Shown: positions 16,839-26,089 of the stretch, piece by piece
Layout: each line of letters begins with the position of its first letter
How positions within the stretch are numbered: position 1 is the stretch's first letter
NCBI GenBank assembly: GCA_022340345.1
Contig: JAJDOE010000103.1
Span: 1-53,489 of the forward strand
DNA from: Gammaproteobacteria bacterium
GTDB lineage: Bacteria; Pseudomonadota; Gammaproteobacteria; HyVt-429
Length of the DNA stretch: 53,489 nt
Direction: 5' to 3'
Translations under genes and position numbers: made by a program
Notes under the pieces: generated by a model
Databases searched by the model: none
What the model was told of the DNA's origin: nothing
The model's input: the letters and a program-made list of their open reading frames with translations, nothing else

Positions 16839-18038
16839 GGAGGAAATCGCCTCCACCCGCGCTTCGCGCAACCGCTTCGCCACCTCCGGCCCCGGCAGGT
16901 CGGCGAACGGTGCCGCGTCCACCGCCCGGGCGGCCGCCGCGGCACGCCGCATGCGTTCCGCCTGGGGATAGGGCTCGCCCTGTTTTCCTGCGCGGCCAAG
17001 GGCGTCCGCCTGGCAGGCGAGCAGAAACGACTCGAAGCGCTCCGGGCGTCGAAAAACATCCACCGCCTCCAGTACCGCAAGGATTTTCGCCGGACGCAGC
17101 TCCGCGGCCCGGTGGCAGTGGCTGTGGTAGCGCGCCACCAGTACCGCCAGTTCCCGGTAGTCGCGGGGGATGCGCAAGCGGTCCGCCAGCGCCTGCACCT
17201 GTTCCACGCTGCGGGCTTCGTGGCCGTGGTGGGCGGGCAGGCGCTCCCGGGGCGTCTGTGCCTTGCCCAGGTCATGCACCAGCGCGGCGAAGCGCACCCG
17301 CGGGTCCGCGCTCAGCTCGCAGGCGCGTTCCAGCACCAGCAATACGTGCGCACCGGTATCGACCTCCGGGTGATGGTGGGCCGGCTGGGGTACGCCAAAC
17401 AACGCGTCCAGTTCCGGCATCAGCCGCCCGAGCGCCCCGCAGGCGCGCAGCACTTCAAAAAACCGCCGCGGGTGTTCTTCGCTCAGGGCTCGCTCCATTT
17501 CGGTCCACACCCGTTCGGCCACCAGCGCATCCACCTCTCCGTCCGCCACCATCTGTTTCATCAGGCGATGGGTGCCGTGGGCCACGCGAAATCCCTGCCG
17601 GGCATAGCGCGCCGCCAGGCGCGCCACCCGCAGGATGCGCACCGGGTCCTCGGTGAAGGACTCCGATACATGGCGCAGGAACCCGGCGCGCAGGTCGGCT
17701 TCGCCGCCGAAGGGATCGATGAGGGTGCCGTCGGCGTGTTCGGCCATGGCGTTGATGGTCAGGTCCCGGCGCCGCAGGTCCTCTTCCAGGCTTACGTCCG
17801 GTGCGGCATGGAACGCGAATCCGGTGTAGCCGGGTCCGGTTTTCCGTTCGGTGCGTGCCAGCGCGTACTCTTCATGGGTCTGCGGGTGCAGAAACACGGG
17901 AAAGTCACGACCCACAGGTCGGAAACCCTGGTCAATCATTTCCTGGGGCGTTGCGCCCACCACGACCCAGTCCCTATCCTTGACCGGTAGCCCCAGTAGC
18001 CGGTCCCGCACCGCTCCGCCAACGAGATAAATGTTCAT
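16827..18038 (-). CDS. cca: CCA-adding tRNA nucleotidyltransferase with HD domain
   Basis: The 403-residue protein starts MNIYLVGGAVRDRLLGLPVK and has catalytic aspartates D21 and D23 (KDRDW), at the same numbers as in E. coli Cca. The EEDLRRRDLTINAMA motif binds the nucleotide. A C-terminal HD-type domain (FAALVHDLGKAQTP) marks the gammaproteobacterial multifunctional class, which has phosphohydrolase activity as well as adding or repairing the tRNA 3' CCA. ATG 18038 is chosen; the open frame to 18077 overlaps the divergent peptidase gene. The C-terminus EAISSLPS ends inside a hairpin repeat that supplies the stop codon, so the last residues may differ from relatives. Confidence 0.96.
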   Translation of the reverse strand: MNIYLVGGAVRDRLLGLPVKDRDWVVVGATPQEMIDQGFRPVGRDFPVFLHPQTHEEYALARTERKTGPGYTGFAFHAAPDVSLEEDLRRRDLTINAMAEHADGTLIDPFGGEADLRAGFLRHVSESFTEDPVRILRVARLAARYARQGFRVAHGTHRLMKQMVADGEVDALVAERVWTEMERALSEEHPRRFFEVLRACGALGRLMPELDALFGVPQPAHHHPEVDTGAHVLLVLERACELSADPRVRFAALVHDLGKAQTPRERLPAHHGHEARSVEQVQALADRLRIPRDYRELAVLVARYHSHCHRAAELRPAKILAVLEAVDVFRRPERFESFLLACQADALGRAGKQGEPYPQAERMRRAAAAARAVDAAPFADLPGPEVAKRLREARVEAISSLPS

Positions 18039-18048
18039 TTCGCCGTCA

Positions 18049-19092
18049 ATGCTATATCGATTCCTGTGGCTGGGCACGGCATTGCTGCTGGCCGGTTGCG
18101 GCAGCGTTGGCTACTACGCCCAGTCGGTACGCGGGCAACTTGCGATCTGGCACCAGGCACGCCCCATCAGCGACTGGCTCGCGGAGCCTGCAACCGACAA
18201 TGCATTGCGGAACCAGCTGGAACTCGCCGTCCGCCTGCGCGCATTTGCCAGCGAGAAACTGGCATTGCCGGACAATGATTCCTATACCCTTTACGCGGAT
18301 CTCAAGCGTCGCTACGTTGCCTGGAACGTGTTCGCCGCCACCGAGTTCTCGGTGGAACCGGTGACCTGGTGCTACCCGGTGATCGGCTGCGCCGCCTACC
18401 GTGGTTATTTTTCGGAAGCGGCGGCGAGGGAATTTGCGGAAAGCCTGCGCGGGCAGGGCAAGGATGTATTTGTCGGGGGCGTGCCAGCCTACTCGACCCT
18501 CGGCTGGTTTGATGACCCGTTGCTCAACACCGTGATCCACTACCCCGACGCGGAGCTTGCGGCGTTGATCTTCCACGAACTCACTCACCAGGTGGTCTAC
18601 GTCAAGGGTGATACCGCATTCAACGAATCCTTCGCTACCGCGGTGGAGCTGGAGGGAACGCGCCGCTGGTTCGCCGCGGCCGAGCAACCGCAGCTGGCGC
18701 TGGCGCATCGCACCGTGCAGCAACGGGAGCGGGTGGTTGTTGAACTGATCCTGAAGTTTCGCGAGCAACTGGAGGAGCTGTACCAAAGTGGCCTGGCCGT
18801 TGACCAGATGCGGGCGCGCAAGGCCAGCCTGTTCGACGCGTTGCGGCGGGCCTATGCGGACACCAAGGCCGGTTGGCCGGGCTACCGGGCGTTCGACGCC
18901 TGGTTTGCCCGGGATCTCAACAATGCCCACCTGGTCGCGCTGGGTGCGTACCATCGCCACGTGCCTGCTTTTGAGGCGCTGCTCCGGGCGGCCGGTGGTG
19001 ATCTGCCGGAGTTCTACGCGCGGGTGAAGGAACTGGCGGAGCTGGATCCCGGGGAGCGGGAAACCCGCCTCGCCGGGCTGGCGGCACGCTAG
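18049..19092 (+). CDS. Lipoprotein metallopeptidase (predicted aminopeptidase, DUF2265-like)
   Basis: The 347-residue protein has a lipoprotein signal (LLLAGC, lipid-modified C17) and a zinc-metallopeptidase motif H176-E-L-T-H180, with a likely third ligand E193 in FNESFATAVE. This matches the predicted aminopeptidase family PF10023/COG4324, about 340-360 residues long, whose substrate is not known to me. The mature protein would be anchored to a membrane facing the periplasm. ATG 18049 is favoured since MLYRFLWLG begins a regular signal peptide; ATG 18031 is possible and would overlap cca. Only ten bases separate it from the divergent cca start, so each promoter must lie inside the other gene. 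Confidence 0.88.
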   Translation: MLYRFLWLGTALLLAGCGSVGYYAQSVRGQLAIWHQARPISDWLAEPATDNALRNQLELAVRLRAFASEKLALPDNDSYTLYADLKRRYVAWNVFAATEFSVEPVTWCYPVIGCAAYRGYFSEAAAREFAESLRGQGKDVFVGGVPAYSTLGWFDDPLLNTVIHYPDAELAALIFHELTHQVVYVKGDTAFNESFATAVELEGTRRWFAAAEQPQLALAHRTVQQRERVVVELILKFREQLEELYQSGLAVDQMRARKASLFDALRRAYADTKAGWPGYRAFDAWFARDLNNAHLVALGAYHRHVPAFEALLRAAGGDLPEFYARVKELAELDPGERETRLAGLAAR

Positions 19093-19136
19093 CCGGCAAA
19101 CAACCCGGCAGGTCTCCGCGGGTGCGGCTTGCCCGG

Positions 19137-20144
19137 CTAGGCGGATTCGGCCTCGGTCTTTCGTTTCGTCGTCGACCTGCGCGCCGAGGGTTGCAGGGCC
19201 TCCCGAATCCGGTAGGCGGGCCGTTCTTCCATGTGTCGGCGGCTGATCATGTCCGCAACGAAACCGGTGAACACCATCTGCAGGCCCACGACGATCAGCA
19301 GCACGCCCAGCAGCAGTAGCGGGCGGTCCTTGACCAGCTGCCCGTAGACCAGCCGTTCCACGCTCAGCCACAGGCTGATGCCGACGCCCACCAGGAAGGT
19401 CAGTGTGCCAAACAGCCCGAACACGCGCATGGGATGCGTGGCGAACCGCGTCAGGAAGGCCACGGTGAGCAGGTCGAGAAACCCGTTGAGGTAGCGCTCC
19501 ATTCCGAATTTGGTGTGTCCATGCCGCCGGGCCCGGTGGTTGACCACTTTTTCGGCGATGCGGGTGTAGCCCTGGCGTTTGGCCAGCAGCGGGATGTAGC
19601 GGTGCATCTCGCCGTAGATATGCAGCTCCTTCACCACCTCCAGACGGTAGGCCTTCAGACCACAATTGAAATCGTGCAACCGGATTCCGGAGATCCACCG
19701 CGTGATGGAGTTGAAAAACCGGCTGGGCAGGGTTTTGCTCAGGCGGTCCTGGCGTTTCCGTTTCCAGCCGCTGACCAGGTCGTGGCCCTCTTCAAGCACG
19801 GCCAGCAGCGCCGGGATCTCGTTCGGATCGTCCTGCAGATCCGCGTCCATGGTGACGACGTAGCGACCACGGGCATGTTCGAACCCGGCCGCCAGAGCTG
19901 CGCTCTTGCCGTAGTTCATCCGGAAGCGAATCCCGGCAAAGCGCGGGTCCTGCCGGTGCAGTTCCTCGATGACGGTCCAGGAGCCATCCTGCGAACCGTC
20001 GTCCACCAGCCAGACCTCGAAGCGCAGGGAAGCGGCCGCGCAGGCGGCCCGGATCTGGTCGGCGAGTTCGGCCAGGGATTCTTCCTCATCGTAGACCGGC
20101 ACGACGACGGTCACATCGATGTCGGGCTGCGGCGTGGCAGGCAT
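19137..20144 (-). CDS. Family 2 glycosyltransferase with two C-terminal membrane helices
   Basis: The 335-residue protein has a GT-A domain like dolichol- or undecaprenyl-phosphate sugar transferases (DPM1, ArnC, GtrB). VTVVVPVYDEEESLAELADQ begins the nucleotide-binding fold, VWLVDDGSQDGS follows, and the DxD metal site is D100-A-D102 in TMDADLQDDPNEI. About residues 240-310 contain two hydrophobic segments (VFGLFGTLTFLVGVGISLWL and LLLLGVLLIVVGLQMVFTGF), and the end is a basic tail. It probably transfers a sugar from a nucleotide donor to a polyprenyl phosphate at the inner membrane. ATG 20144 is used because upstream residues lack family character. It lies 23 bases after the NDUFA9-like gene. 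The acceptor and sugar are unknown. Confidence 0.9.
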   Translation of the reverse strand: MPATPQPDIDVTVVVPVYDEEESLAELADQIRAACAAASLRFEVWLVDDGSQDGSWTVIEELHRQDPRFAGIRFRMNYGKSAALAAGFEHARGRYVVTMDADLQDDPNEIPALLAVLEEGHDLVSGWKRKRQDRLSKTLPSRFFNSITRWISGIRLHDFNCGLKAYRLEVVKELHIYGEMHRYIPLLAKRQGYTRIAEKVVNHRARRHGHTKFGMERYLNGFLDLLTVAFLTRFATHPMRVFGLFGTLTFLVGVGISLWLSVERLVYGQLVKDRPLLLLGVLLIVVGLQMVFTGFVADMISRRHMEERPAYRIREALQPSARRSTTKRKTEAESA

Positions 20145-20167
20145 GATCAGGCGCGACGGCGGGCGAT

Positions 20168-21115
20168 TCAGCGACCGGCTTTGCGTCGCCAGCGGGAGAG
20201 ACGATCGTGCCGGGGCGCCAGCATCGCCGGCGCCACATCCTCCAGGGCGGTGGGTCGGATACCGAACAGCCGTGTCAGGGCGTCGCCTCCGCAAACGCTG
20301 GCTTGTTGCAGGCTCTGGTAGTTATCCATGGAAAACAGCTTGCCGGGCAGCCGCTCCAGCAAACGCGCCTGCAGGCGGGACAGCCCCGGCGGCAGACCCC
20401 AGATGATGCGGCGCACACCGGCGTATTGCCCCGCCAGGGCGACGATCTGCGCGAGGCGGTATACCCGCGGCCCGCACAACTCAATGCTGCGTCCCAGGGT
20501 GCGGCTGTCGGCGATGCTGGAGACGAAGGCCTGTGCCACGTCGCCGACGAACACCGGCTGCATGCGGGCGTCCGGGCAGGCCAGTGGAAACACCAGGGGA
20601 ATGCGTCGTAGTAGCTCAGCGAAACGCTGCAGCAGGCCATCCCCGGGACCGAAGATCACCGAGGGACGGAAACAGGTTACCGCCAGACCGTCGCCGTGGG
20701 CCGCCAGCACATGCTGTTCCGCAATGCCCTTGCTGCGCAGGTAGTGGCTCGGAGCGGCCGGGTCCGCGTTCAGGGAACTCATGTGCAGCAGTCGCGGTAC
20801 TCCGCTTTGCCGGCAGGCATCAAGGATGCGATCCGCCAGATCCACGTGGGTGCGCTCGAAGCCCTGCCCGGAACGGCCCGTCTCGTTGAGGATTCCCACC
20901 AGGTTGATGACGACCTGTGCGCGCTGGAAATGGGTGCGCAGTATCGCCAGGTCCGCCGGGTGGCCACGCACCACGTTCAGGCGGGGCAGCACCAGCAGGT
21001 TCGGATCGGCGTCACGCTGGCGGCTGACTACCGTGACCTGGTGGCCGGCCGCGGACAGCTGTGAACAAAGACAGCGGCCGACAAAGCCGGATCCGCCTAG
21101 AACTACCACGCGCAT
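20168..21115 (-). CDS. NDUFA9-like atypical SDR / NAD(P)-binding epimerase-type protein
   Basis: The 315-residue protein starts MRVVVLGGSGFVGRCLCSQL, the NAD(P)-binding GxxGxxG motif of extended SDR folds. Later segments VINLVGILNETG, HMSSLNADPAAPSHYLRSKG and TCFRPSVIFGPGDGLLQRFA match the atypical SDR group that includes complex I subunit NDUFA9 and bacterial relatives. The catalytic YxxxK is represented by HYLRSK, here Y-L-R-S-K. Bacterial members are mostly of unknown role and are not part of the core complex I. It is followed at 23 bases by the glycosyltransferase and preceded by pyrE, all on the minus strand. A direct enzymatic role in sugar or quinone metabolism is possible but unproven. 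Confidence 0.85.
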   Translation of the reverse strand: MRVVVLGGSGFVGRCLCSQLSAAGHQVTVVSRQRDADPNLLVLPRLNVVRGHPADLAILRTHFQRAQVVINLVGILNETGRSGQGFERTHVDLADRILDACRQSGVPRLLHMSSLNADPAAPSHYLRSKGIAEQHVLAAHGDGLAVTCFRPSVIFGPGDGLLQRFAELLRRIPLVFPLACPDARMQPVFVGDVAQAFVSSIADSRTLGRSIELCGPRVYRLAQIVALAGQYAGVRRIIWGLPPGLSRLQARLLERLPGKLFSMDNYQSLQQASVCGGDALTRLFGIRPTALEDVAPAMLAPRHDRLSRWRRKAGR

Positions 21116-21182
21116 GCTGGAAACAGCGATTCCCTGAGAATTATGGATGGAGTATGGCGAGGCTGGAGGTGGGTTGCCAGAC

Positions 21183-21827
21183 TCAGGCGCCAAACCGCGC
21201 CAGGTATTCGCGAATCGCCGCCAGCTGGCCGGCCCGTTGGGGATCTCCGGCGAGGAATTCGACCAGCGTGTCCAGCCCGGCGATGGCCTGTACCGGAAAT
21301 CCGTTGCGCTGGGCCACCGCGGCGGCGGCGCTCAACTCGCCTTCGGCGGCGCGTTCCTGTCGGTCCAGGGCGATGAATACCCCGGCGGGCTGCGCGCCGG
21401 CGGCGCGGATACGCTGCACCGAGGCATCCACGGACAGCCCGGCGGAAATCACGTCGTCCACGATCAGTACCCGGCCCGCCAGCGGCGCGCCGATGATGCT
21501 GCCACCCTCGCCATGATCCTTGGCTTCCTTGCGGTCAAAGGCGAAAGGCAGGTCGCGATCGTGTTGCTGGGCCAGGGCGATGGCCACGGCGGTGGCCAGC
21601 GGGATGCCCTTGTAGGCGGGACCGAACAGCATGTCGAAGTCCGGTCCGTTCTCAACGATAGCGCGGGCGTAAAAACGCCCCAGGCGCGCAATGGCGGCGC
21701 CGGTGCGGAACAATCCGGAATTGAAAAAGTATGGACTCTTGCGGCCGGATTTGAGGGTGAAATCGCCGAACCGCAGTACCCCGGTCTCCAGGGCGAAGGC
21801 GAGAAAATCACGTTGATAGTCTTTCAC
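21183..21827 (-). CDS. pyrE: Orotate phosphoribosyltransferase
   Basis: The 214-residue protein converts orotate and PRPP to OMP in pyrimidine synthesis. The PRPP-binding loop is [17 protein letters not shown], the N-terminal [19 protein letters not shown] is diagnostic, and the flexible-loop lysine is in [12 protein letters not shown]. The start is GTG 21827. The usual gammaproteobacterial length is 213-215. It is divergent from the exonuclease III gene across 155 bases. Other pyrimidine genes (pyrR, pyrB, pyrC') lie about 16-19 kb away in the window. Confidence 0.98.
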   Translation of the reverse strand: MKDYQRDFLAFALETGVLRFGDFTLKSGRKSPYFFNSGLFRTGAAIARLGRFYARAIVENGPDFDMLFGPAYKGIPLATAVAIALAQQHDRDLPFAFDRKEAKDHGEGGSIIGAPLAGRVLIVDDVISAGLSVDASVQRIRAAGAQPAGVFIALDRQERAAEGELSAAAAVAQRNGFPVQAIAGLDTLVEFLAGDPQRAGQLAAIREYLARFGA

Positions 21828-21894
21828 GGGCGTGGAGTCTAACAGGCCCCAATGACATGGCGCAGGCTCCGATTCTGGGCTTGGGAGGGTTCGC

Positions 21895-21945
21895 CGGGCG
21901 ACCCCGAATGAGCCGAAGTAAAGCGCGGGATCCTCCCTTCGGTCG
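21895..21945. repeat. Possible degenerate copy of the intergenic hairpin repeat
   Basis: The pyrE-exonuclease gap contains GGCGACCCCGAATGAGCCGA followed by AAGCGCGGGATC, reminiscent of the GAGCGAAGCGAAGGATC core at 16591-16838. Similarity is partial and was judged by eye. No gene or clear terminator is present in the gap. Confidence 0.35.
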
Positions 21946-21982
21946 TCTTTGCGAAGTTGGATTTCTGGTAGCCTGCGTGGCC

Positions 21983-22756
21983 ATGCGCATCATCACCCTG
22001 AATGCCAACGGCCTGCGTTCGGCGGCGCGCAAGGGCTTTTATCCGTGGCTGGCACGCCAGCGTGCGGACGTCGTTTGCCTGCAGGAGATTCGCGCCGGCG
22101 AGGAACAGCTCGCCGGGCCGGAACACCAACCGCGCCCCTTCCGGCGTTTCCTGTTTCCCGCCCAGCGGCCCGGCTATGCCGGGGTGGCGGTGTTCAGTCG
22201 CGCGGAGCCCGACCGCGTAGTCCACGGCTTCGGCGATCCGGTGGCGGACGCGGAAGGGCGCTACCTGCAACTGGATTTTCCCGGCTGGAGCATCGCCAGC
22301 GTGTACTTTCCCTCGGGCTCCAGCGGCGAAGCACGCCAGGCGGAGAAATTCCGCTTCCTGGAGGTGTTCCTCGGCCACCTGCAGGCGCTGGTCGCCAGCG
22401 GCCGCGAGTGGCTGCTGTGCGGTGACCTGAACATCGCCCACAAGGCCATCGACCTGAAGAACTGGCGCGGCAACCAGAAGAACTCCGGCTTCCTGCCGGA
22501 GGAGCGCGCCTGGCTGGACACGGTATTTGACGCAGTGGGATTCGTCGACGTTTTCCGGCGCCTCAACGATCGCGAGGAGCAGTACACCTGGTGGTCCAAT
22601 CGGGGGCGCGCCTGGGACAATAACGTGGGCTGGCGGCTGGACTACCAGATTGCAACCCCGGGGCTTGCGGCACGGGCCACCCGGGAGCGGATTTATACCC
22701 GGCAACGTTTTTCCGATCACGCGCCGCTGATCATCGACTACCGGGAGCCGAAGTGA
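21983..22756 (+). CDS. Exodeoxyribonuclease III family protein (Xth/Crc-like)
   Basis: The 257-residue protein has the EEP-family catalytic plan: [20 protein letters not shown] with Asn7 and Asn9, the metal-binding glutamate in [11 protein letters not shown], the GDLNIAH motif and the final [10 protein letters not shown] with the catalytic Asp-His pair. This suits an AP endonuclease/3'-5' exonuclease for base-excision repair. Pseudomonas Crc is a related RNA-binding paralogue located next to pyrE, so genomic context keeps a Crc-like role open, although here the nuclease residues appear intact. ATG 21983 follows GTGGCC; the upstream open frame from 21857 is repeat-like. The stop overlaps the GTG start of the AmpG-like gene. 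Confidence 0.88.
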   Translation: MRIITLNANGLRSAARKGFYPWLARQRADVVCLQEIRAGEEQLAGPEHQPRPFRRFLFPAQRPGYAGVAVFSRAEPDRVVHGFGDPVADAEGRYLQLDFPGWSIASVYFPSGSSGEARQAEKFRFLEVFLGHLQALVASGREWLLCGDLNIAHKAIDLKNWRGNQKNSGFLPEERAWLDTVFDAVGFVDVFRRLNDREEQYTWWSNRGRAWDNNVGWRLDYQIATPGLAARATRERIYTRQRFSDHAPLIIDYREPK

Positions 22757-24114
22757 CGGATACCACCCGTAGCTGGGGCGAGGCGCTGTCCCTTTATACG
22801 CGTCCGCGGGTCCTCGCCATGCTATTCCTTGGCTTCTCCGCCGGGCTGCCACTGCTGCTGGTGTTTGGCACCCTGTCCGCCTGGCTGCGCACCGCCGGGG
22901 TGGATCGCAGCACCATCGGCCACGTTTCCTGGGTGGCGTTGCTGTACGGCCTCAAGTTTGTCTGGGCTCCGCTGGTGGACCGCCTGGATCTCCCGCTGCT
23001 GACCCGCTGGCTGGGCCACCGCCGTAGCTGGATGCTGCTGGCCCAGCTCGGGGTGATCGCCGGTTTGTGCCTGATGGCGGTCCAGGACCCGGGCAGCGGG
23101 CTGGCGCTGCTGATATGGGCGGCGCTGCTGGTAGCCTTCGCTTCCGCCACCCAGGACATCAGCATCGATGCCTGGCGTATCGAGGCGGTCAGCGTGGACT
23201 GGCAAGGGGCGATGGCGGCTACCTACCAGATCGGTTACCGGCTGGGCATGATCCTGGCGGGCGCCGGGGCCCTGTACCTGGCGGAGTACCGTTCCTGGAG
23301 CTTCGCCTATACCGGCATGGCCGTGGCCATGGTGGTGGGAGTGCTTACCACGCTGCTGATTCCGGAGCCGGAGCGACAGGTCAGCGAAGAGACCTGGCGT
23401 CGCGAACAACGGGTGGTGGATTTTCTGGAACACTCCGACCACTGGCCGGCGTGGGCCCGTGAGCTGGTGGCGTGGCTGCTGGGGGCGGTGGTATGCCCGT
23501 TCGTGGATTTTTTCGCCCGCAACGGTCGCCTGGCGCTGGTGATCCTGGCATTCATCGGCCTGTTCCGGCTCAGCGACATCACCATGGGGGTGATGGCAAA
23601 TCCCTTTTACATCGACCTGGGCTTCACGCTCACCCAGATCGCCAATGTCTCTAAAGTGTTCGGTGTGGTGATGACCATGCTGGGAGCGGCGCTCGGCGGG
23701 GTGCTGGTGGCCCGCTACGGGGTCATGCGCATACTGCTGCTGGCAGCGGTGCTGGTGGCGCTCACCAACCTGGTGTTCGCCGGGCTCGCCAGCCAGGGAC
23801 CGGACGTGGGGCTGCTGGTGCTGGTGATCAGCGGTGACAACCTGAGCGGCGGCATGGCCGGGTCGGCATTTATTGCCTACCTGTCGGGACTCACCAATCG
23901 GGCCTACACGGCCACCCAGTACGCCCTGTTCAGTTCCCTGATGTTGTTGCCGGCGAAGTTTCTGGGCGGATTTTCCGGGGACGTGGCGGATGCCCTTGGT
24001 TACGAACTGTTCTTTATCTACGCCGCGGTGCTGGGACTGCCGGCGATTGCGCTGGTGATTTACCTGATGCGTGTACACCGGCGTCGCGCAGGCTTGCCAA
24101 GCGACCACCCATGA
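22753..24114 (+). CDS. ampG: AmpG-like muropeptide permease (MFS)
   Basis: The 453-residue polytopic protein resembles AmpG, which imports GlcNAc-anhydroMurNAc peptides for cell-wall recycling. Helix 1 contains AMLFLGFSAGLPLLLVFGTL, helix 2 follows SWVALLYGLKFVWAPLVDRL, and the conserved ATQDISIDAWRIE loop-helix motif is typical of AmpG and close acetyl-CoA transporters. At least 12 hydrophobic segments are visible. The start is GTG 22753, overlapping the exonuclease stop by four bases. It is convergent with metW. The exact substrate is inferred from family resemblance. Confidence 0.88.
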   Translation: MTDTTRSWGEALSLYTRPRVLAMLFLGFSAGLPLLLVFGTLSAWLRTAGVDRSTIGHVSWVALLYGLKFVWAPLVDRLDLPLLTRWLGHRRSWMLLAQLGVIAGLCLMAVQDPGSGLALLIWAALLVAFASATQDISIDAWRIEAVSVDWQGAMAATYQIGYRLGMILAGAGALYLAEYRSWSFAYTGMAVAMVVGVLTTLLIPEPERQVSEETWRREQRVVDFLEHSDHWPAWARELVAWLLGAVVCPFVDFFARNGRLALVILAFIGLFRLSDITMGVMANPFYIDLGFTLTQIANVSKVFGVVMTMLGAALGGVLVARYGVMRILLLAAVLVALTNLVFAGLASQGPDVGLLVLVISGDNLSGGMAGSAFIAYLSGLTNRAYTATQYALFSSLMLLPAKFLGGFSGDVADALGYELFFIYAAVLGLPAIALVIYLMRVHRRRAGLPSDHP

Positions 24115-24162
24115 TCCGCAGCGCAGCGGAGGATCCCCACCGCTGGTTCGGAGCGGAACGGG
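24112..24162. repeat. Repeat-like sequence between ampG and metW
   Basis: The 51-base convergent gap begins GATCCGCAGCGCAGCGGAGG and continues GATCCCCACCG. It shares the AGCGxAGCGxAGGATC pattern with the copies near cca. It is probably a partial copy of the same hairpin repeat and could serve as a shared 3' end structure. Confidence 0.4.
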
Positions 24163-24165
24163 ACG

Positions 24166-24771
24166 TTACCGCCGCGTAAACCGGTACAGCGCGATTTCGC
24201 CCAGCAGGTTCGGCAACAACCGCAGCCCGAGACTGCCGCGGTGGGCCCGGTCCACCGCACGGCGTTCCAGAACGTGCATTCCGAGTTCCCGGCACAGCAC
24301 CTCGAAATCACGCATGGTGCACAGGTGAATATTCGGAGTATCAAACCACTGCCAGGGAAGTGTTTTGGTGACCGGCATGCGGCCGGCGGCCAGTTGCAGC
24401 CGGTTCCGCCAGTGCCCGAAGTTGGGGAAGGTCACGATGCCCTGGGTGCCCACTCGCAGCATTTCCTCCAGCAGTTGGTGCGGATGGGCGATGGCTTGCA
24501 GGGTCAGGGACAACACCACGAAATCGAAGGAGTTGTCATCAAACTCCGACAGGCCCCGGTCGATGTCGCTGTGGATGACGTTGATTCCATTGCGGATGCA
24601 GTTGGGAATCGCCTCCATACTCAGCTCCATGCCGTAGCCACGCGCGGCTTTCTCCCGTACCAGGTGACCCAGCAATTCACCGTCGCCGCAGCCCAGGTCG
24701 AGCACACTGCTGCCAGCGGGAATCCAGTCCACCAGGATGGCGTAGTCCGGGCGCAGGGTCTTAACCGCCAT
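24166..24771 (-). CDS. metW: MetW, methionine biosynthesis protein
   Basis: The 201-residue protein has a class I SAM-binding motif [17 protein letters not shown] at residues 21-37 and the family-specific [19 protein letters not shown]. MetW is needed for, or stimulates, the homoserine acyltransferase MetX in several proteobacteria; its own methyltransferase activity is unproven. ATG 24771 is preferred to TTG 24777. It overlaps the end of metX by 11 bases, so the pair is translationally coupled. Confidence 0.95.
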   Translation of the reverse strand: MAVKTLRPDYAILVDWIPAGSSVLDLGCGDGELLGHLVREKAARGYGMELSMEAIPNCIRNGINVIHSDIDRGLSEFDDNSFDFVVLSLTLQAIAHPHQLLEEMLRVGTQGIVTFPNFGHWRNRLQLAAGRMPVTKTLPWQWFDTPNIHLCTMRDFEVLCRELGMHVLERRAVDRAHRGSLGLRLLPNLLGEIALYRFTRR

Positions 24772-25918
24772 CGGCAAGCTCCCCGGCCACTCGTTCCATG
24801 TACGCCAGCATCACTTCCCGGTAGGCCGGGATCTTCATCAGGAATGCGTCGTGCCCGTGGGGACATTCGATCTCCGCGTAGCTGACATCGAAGTCGTTGT
24901 CGTGCAGGGCTTTGACGATCTCCCGGGAGCGGGCCGGAGAAAAACGCCAGTCGCTGGTGAATGACACCACCAGAAACTTCGCCTTCGCCGGCCGAAGAGC
25001 CTCCGCCAGCCTGCCGCCGCAGGCGCCTGCTGGGTCGTAGTAATCCAGGGCCTTGGTCATGAGGATGTAGGTATTGGCGTCGAAACTCCCGACAAAGGAA
25101 TCGCCCTGGTAGCGCAGGTAGCTTTCCACCTCGAATTCCACGTTTTCCAGGTCGAAACTGATTCGCCCCTCGCGCAGATCGCGGCCAAATTTCTCGCGCA
25201 TCACGTCGTCGGACAGGTAGGTGATGTGGCCGAGCATGCGCGCGATGCGCAGGCCCCGCCCGGGCTGGGTGCCGCGCTCCAGGTAGAAACCGTCCTGGAA
25301 ATCCGGATCGCTGCGGATCGCCTGGCGGGCCACTTCGTTGAAAGCGATATTCTGGGCGGTGAGTCGAGGCGCCGCGGCGATGACAATGGCATGGGCCACC
25401 CGCTCCGGGTAATCCATCGACCACTGCAACACCTGCATGCCGCCCAGGCTGCCGCCGAGCACGGCCCGCCAGCAATCGACGCCCAGGGCGTCCGCCAGCC
25501 GCGCCTGGCTTTCGACCCAGTCGCGCACCGTGACGATGGGAAAGGCCGGTCCCCAGACCTTGCCGGTGTCGGGGTTGGTGCTGGCAGGGCCGGTGGAGCC
25601 GGAGCAGCCACCCAGGTTGTTGAGGCTGACGACGAAAAAACGCCGGGTATCCAGCACCTTGCCGGGGCCGATCAGGTTGTCCCACCAGCCCGCTTTGCGG
25701 TCCGCGGGATCGTGGAAGCCCGCGGCGTGGTGATCGCCGCTCAGGGCATGGCACACCAGGATCGCGTTGTCGCGTTGCGGTGACAGCGTGCCGTAGGTCT
25801 CGTACACCAGGTCATAGGCCGCCAGCGTCTCCCCACTCGACAGCCGCAGTGGCGCGTCGAAGTGCAGCCGCTGTGGCGTGACGATGCCGACGGAATCGGC
25901 GGGGATGGTCTCGGGCAT
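24761..25918 (-). CDS. metX: Homoserine O-acyltransferase MetX (acetyl or succinyl)
   Basis: The 385-residue alpha/beta hydrolase shows the nucleophile elbow [14 protein letters not shown] with S157, the aspartate in [13 protein letters not shown] and the histidine in CPHGHDAFL, which make the catalytic triad. It activates homoserine for methionine synthesis. MetX enzymes accompanied by MetW in gammaproteobacteria have been reported often to use succinyl-CoA, so the acyl donor cannot be assigned by homology alone. ATG 25918 begins [20 protein letters not shown]; the open frame to 26005 is not family-like. The upstream gap of 171 bases shows no SAM riboswitch-like conserved structure that I can recognise. 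Confidence 0.95.
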   Translation of the reverse strand: MPETIPADSVGIVTPQRLHFDAPLRLSSGETLAAYDLVYETYGTLSPQRDNAILVCHALSGDHHAAGFHDPADRKAGWWDNLIGPGKVLDTRRFFVVSLNNLGGCSGSTGPASTNPDTGKVWGPAFPIVTVRDWVESQARLADALGVDCWRAVLGGSLGGMQVLQWSMDYPERVAHAIVIAAAPRLTAQNIAFNEVARQAIRSDPDFQDGFYLERGTQPGRGLRIARMLGHITYLSDDVMREKFGRDLREGRISFDLENVEFEVESYLRYQGDSFVGSFDANTYILMTKALDYYDPAGACGGRLAEALRPAKAKFLVVSFTSDWRFSPARSREIVKALHDNDFDVSYAEIECPHGHDAFLMKIPAYREVMLAYMERVAGELADGG

Positions 25919-26062
25919 GAAGGAGGCCTCGTCCGTGGGGCGCGTATTATGCGGTCCGTAATCCCGGCGGTCGAGGTGCGGGGGCCGGAAGCGGTCCGCC
26001 GTCACCGCGGGAATGGAGCGCTCGCATCCGACGAGCCCGGTCAGCAGGGTGGCGCGCGCCGC

Positions 26063-26084
26063 GGACCTGCCTCGCGGTAGGTCC
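26063..26084. repeat. Short hairpin just after the dynamin gene
   Basis: GGACCTGCC (26063-26071) and GGTAGGTCC (26076-26084) pair with one G-U, leaving a TCGC tetraloop. It starts five bases downstream of the dynamin stop codon on the minus strand. No T tract follows in that direction, so it may stabilise the 3' end or be a rho-dependent site rather than an intrinsic terminator. On the plus strand it is followed by GGTTTTC. Confidence 0.45.
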
Positions 26085-26089
26085 GGTTT

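Noticed and set aside
16690-16971. Small open frames in the uppP-cca gap
   Set aside because: They are made of the intergenic hairpin repeats and the antisense of cca; no ribosome site or family.
18052-19698. 548-codon minus-strand frame over the metallopeptidase and glycosyltransferase genes
   Set aside because: It is antisense to the metallopeptidase and out of phase with the glycosyltransferase, both of which have clear motifs.
25919-26089. SAM riboswitch before metX
   Set aside because: I looked for SAM-I, SAM-II or SAH-like conserved cores in this 171-base gap and saw none; only a short hairpin near the dynamin end is present.
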